This document shows, piece by piece, positions 61,939-64,000 of a DNA stretch of 64,000 bases (position 1 is the stretch's first letter; each line of letters opens with the position of its first letter). The stretch is from Collinsella sp. MSK.8.10 (GTDB lineage Bacteria; Actinomycetota; Coriobacteriia; Coriobacteriales; Coriobacteriaceae). The position numbers and the translations under genes are program-made. The stretch is taken from the NCBI RefSeq assembly GCF_019041915.1, contig NZ_JAHPYF010000001.1, positions 248,001-312,000 of the forward strand. The letters are read 5' to 3'. Below the pieces are notes generated by a model that was not told the origin of the DNA, did no database searches, and saw nothing but the letters and a program-made list of their open reading frames with translations.

Positions 61939-64000
61939 TTAAGCGGAAACTGCGGCGGAAGCAGTGTTGGTCTCGTCCTCGTCGGTCCATGCATGCTTGG
62001 GCATGGGACGGAAGATCTGGAAGAGCATCGCAACCAGCAGCACGATGGCCACAATCGTCCAGATACCAAACTGTCCAAGAACAAGCAAGTTGTAGAACTG
62101 GTTGATGAACAGGCCGATCACCCAAGCGAAGGCGCACTCGTAACCGATGGCGATCGCAGTCCACTTGCCGGAATCCATCTGGTTGCGGATGGTGCCAATG
62201 GCGGCAAAGCACGGAGCGCACAGCAGGTTGAAGGCGCCGAAGGCAACGCAAGCGCCCATGGTGGGGAACATGCCGGCAAACGCGGTCCACAGGCTCGGGT
62301 CGGTCTCGCCCGCGTCGGCGACGGACAGCAGCGAGCCGGCGGTGGCGACGACGTTCTCCTTGGCGACGAGACCCGAGACGGTCAGCGCGGTGGCCTGCCA
62401 GGTGCTAAAGCCGAGCGGGGCGAAGATCCAAGCGACCAGGTTGCCGAGCATGGCAAGCACGGAGTAGTCCATGAACTCCTCGGGGATGCCGTCCATCGCA
62501 GGCAGGAAACCAAAAGAACCGTTGTAGCTACCAAAGTTGGAGAGGAACCAAACCACGACGGTGGACGCGAAGATGACCGTGCCGGCCTTCTTGATAAAGG
62601 CCCAGCAGCGCTCCCACACGTGCAGCGCCCAAGAGCGGATCGCCGGGAAGTGGTAGGCAGGAAGCTCCATAACGAACGGCGTCGGGCGACCGGCGAAGAG
62701 CTTGGTCTTCTTGAGCATGAGGCCCGAGGCGATGACGGCAAAGACGCCCAGGAAGTAGAAGAGCGGGCTGATCCACGCGGCGGTGGTGGAAGAATCGCCG
62801 ATGATGGAGCCCATGAGCAGGGCGATGATCGGCAGCTTGGCGCCGCAGGGGATGAACGTGGTGGTCATGACCGTCATGCGGCGGTCCTTCTCGTTCTCGA
62901 TGGTCTTGGTAGCCATGACGCCGGGGACGCCGCAGCCCGAGGACACGAGCATGGGGATAAAGGACTTACCGGACAGGCCAAAGCGGCGGAACACGCGGTC
63001 CATGATGAAGGCGACGCGGGCCATGTAACCGCAGTCCTCCAGGAAGGACAGCATGACGAACAGCAGGAACATCTGCGGCACAAAGCCGAAGATGGCGCCC
63101 AGGCCGCCGACGATACCGTCACAGACGAGCGAATCGACCAGGCCGCCGTCCTCGGTGCCACCCGCCACAAGGGCGTCGTGCACCACGGTGGTAATACCCG
63201 GAACATAGGGGCCGTACTGTGCCGGGTCGACCGAGTCGGCATTGTCGCCCGCAGCCTCGACAGCTGCGTCGTAGGCGTCGCGACCCTGGCCGAGCACATA
63301 CCAGCCGTCGGTGCCGAAGAGCTGGTCGTTGGTGAAGTCGGTCACCGTGCCGCCCAAGGTAGAAACGGCGATGTAGTACACGCAGAACATGATGACCACA
63401 AAGATCGGCAGGCCCAGGATACGATTGGTAACCACGCGGTCGATCTTCTCGGAGGTGCTCATCTTGGCCGGAGCCTTGGTCATGCACTCATCGATGATGT
63501 GCGCGATGACGCCATAGCGCTCACCGGTGATGATGGACTCGGCATCGTCGTCGCAGTCCTGCTCGCACTGGGCGACCAGCTGCTCCACGCGAGCAGCCTT
63601 CTCCTTAGTGAGGTTGATGAGCTTGCAGGCGTCCGCGTCGCGCTCGAACAGCTTGACGGCGTAATAGCGGCGCTTTTTGGCGGGAACGCTTGCCGGCAGA
63701 TTGTTCTCGATGTGGTCCAGAACGTCCTCGATGGAGGAATCGAACTTGTGCTCCGGCACCTGGCCCTTAGAAGCAGCGGACTTCTTGACCTGCTCGAAGA
63801 GTTCCTTGATGCCCTTGTTCTTAAGAGCCGAGATCATCATGACCGGGCAACCGAGCTTCTTGGAAAGCTTGTCCGTGTCGATCTTATCGCCGTTCTTCTC
63901 GACCAGGTCGGCCATGTTGAGGGCAACGACCACGGGCAGGCCGGTCTCGATAACCTGAAGCGCCAGGTACAGGTTACGCTCGAGGTTGGTGGCATCGACG
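61939..64000 (-). CDS. feoB: Ferrous iron transport protein B (5' end outside the window)
   Basis: About 686 residues are visible; the start lies beyond base 64000. FeoB has a GTPase domain and a membrane core that imports Fe(II). Seen from the window edge: DATNLERNLYLALQ of the G domain, the G4 motif NMAD, the G5-like SALKNKG, a helical spacer, then membrane gates with a Cys in SSGCGVPGVMATKT and PCGAKLPI, and a second gate with CAPCFAAIGTI near the end. The tail ends in charged residues. The G1-G3 motifs are out of view. Confidence 0.94.
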   Translation of the reverse strand, partial: VDATNLERNLYLALQVIETGLPVVVALNMADLVEKNGDKIDTDKLSKKLGCPVMMISALKNKGIKELFEQVKKSAASKGQVPEHKFDSSIEDVLDHIENNLPASVPAKKRRYYAVKLFERDADACKLINLTKEKAARVEQLVAQCEQDCDDDAESIITGERYGVIAHIIDECMTKAPAKMSTSEKIDRVVTNRILGLPIFVVIMFCVYYIAVSTLGGTVTDFTNDQLFGTDGWYVLGQGRDAYDAAVEAAGDNADSVDPAQYGPYVPGITTVVHDALVAGGTEDGGLVDSLVCDGIVGGLGAIFGFVPQMFLLFVMLSFLEDCGYMARVAFIMDRVFRRFGLSGKSFIPMLVSSGCGVPGVMATKTIENEKDRRMTVMTTTFIPCGAKLPIIALLMGSIIGDSSTTAAWISPLFYFLGVFAVIASGLMLKKTKLFAGRPTPFVMELPAYHFPAIRSWALHVWERCWAFIKKAGTVIFASTVVVWFLSNFGSYNGSFGFLPAMDGIPEEFMDYSVLAMLGNLVAWIFAPLGFSTWQATALTVSGLVAKENVVATAGSLLSVADAGETDPSLWTAFAGMFPTMGACVAFGAFNLLCAPCFAAIGTIRNQMDSGKWTAIAIGYECAFAWVIGLFINQFYNLLVLGQFGIWTIVAIVLLVAMLFQIFRPMPKHAWTDEDETNTASAAVSA

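Overview
The window looks like chromosomal DNA from a Gram-positive, GC-rich gut actinobacterium of the class Coriobacteriia, most like Collinsella. This is inferred from gene content and general sequence character, not from a database search. Supporting signs are GatCAB, a tmRNA ending its tag in MALAA, sortase-anchored pili, an OmpR-type regulator beside a glutamine-synthetase family gene, and dense intergenic hairpin repeats. Most genes lie on the minus strand.

Layout. 1-5 kb holds amino-sugar and core genes: nagB, a glucose-type PTS IIA protein, glmM, rpsI-rplM and a patatin-like lipase. 5.2-6.1 kb holds a 210-bp tandem array and the tmRNA gene ssrA. 6.3-14 kb is probably metal handling: a P1B-like ATPase with a DUF6110-type partner, and a pair of fused ABC transporters divergent from an AraC regulator; both operons carry a shared palindrome around AGCCATGGCT. 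14.3-17.8 kb is gatCAB. 18.1-26.5 kb is a pilus locus: tip adhesin, basal pilin and backbone pilin, then a terminator and a sortase.

27-38.8 kb holds a HAD phosphatase, an MFS transporter, moaA with a moaC-mobB fusion (molybdenum cofactor), a nuclease-like protein of unknown role, a heterodimeric ABC exporter and a MATE pump. 38.8-40.2 kb is a small toxin-antitoxin area (PIN/Phd) among gene remnants. 40.3-48.6 kb holds ligA, htrA, an orphan response regulator with a degenerate receiver, a glutamine-synthetase-like protein lacking several metal ligands, and LacI and GntR regulators. 49.2-52.8 kb holds an AAA ATPase behind a 20-bp tandem repeat, a GntR/FCD remnant and an Old-Yellow-Enzyme-type reductase. 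53-61.4 kb is a complete potassium system: kdpFABC divergent from kdpDE. The window ends in feoB (cut by the edge) and a FeoB-associated Cys-rich protein.

The most unusual feature is the intergenic DNA. At least four families of near-perfect inverted repeats recur between genes (family A 4 copies, B 5, C 3, E 2). There are also single large inverted-repeat elements of 139, 203 and 140 bp, and a tandem array whose unit ends match the tmRNA T-arm. Within family C the two arms change together, so the paired structure appears to be what is conserved.
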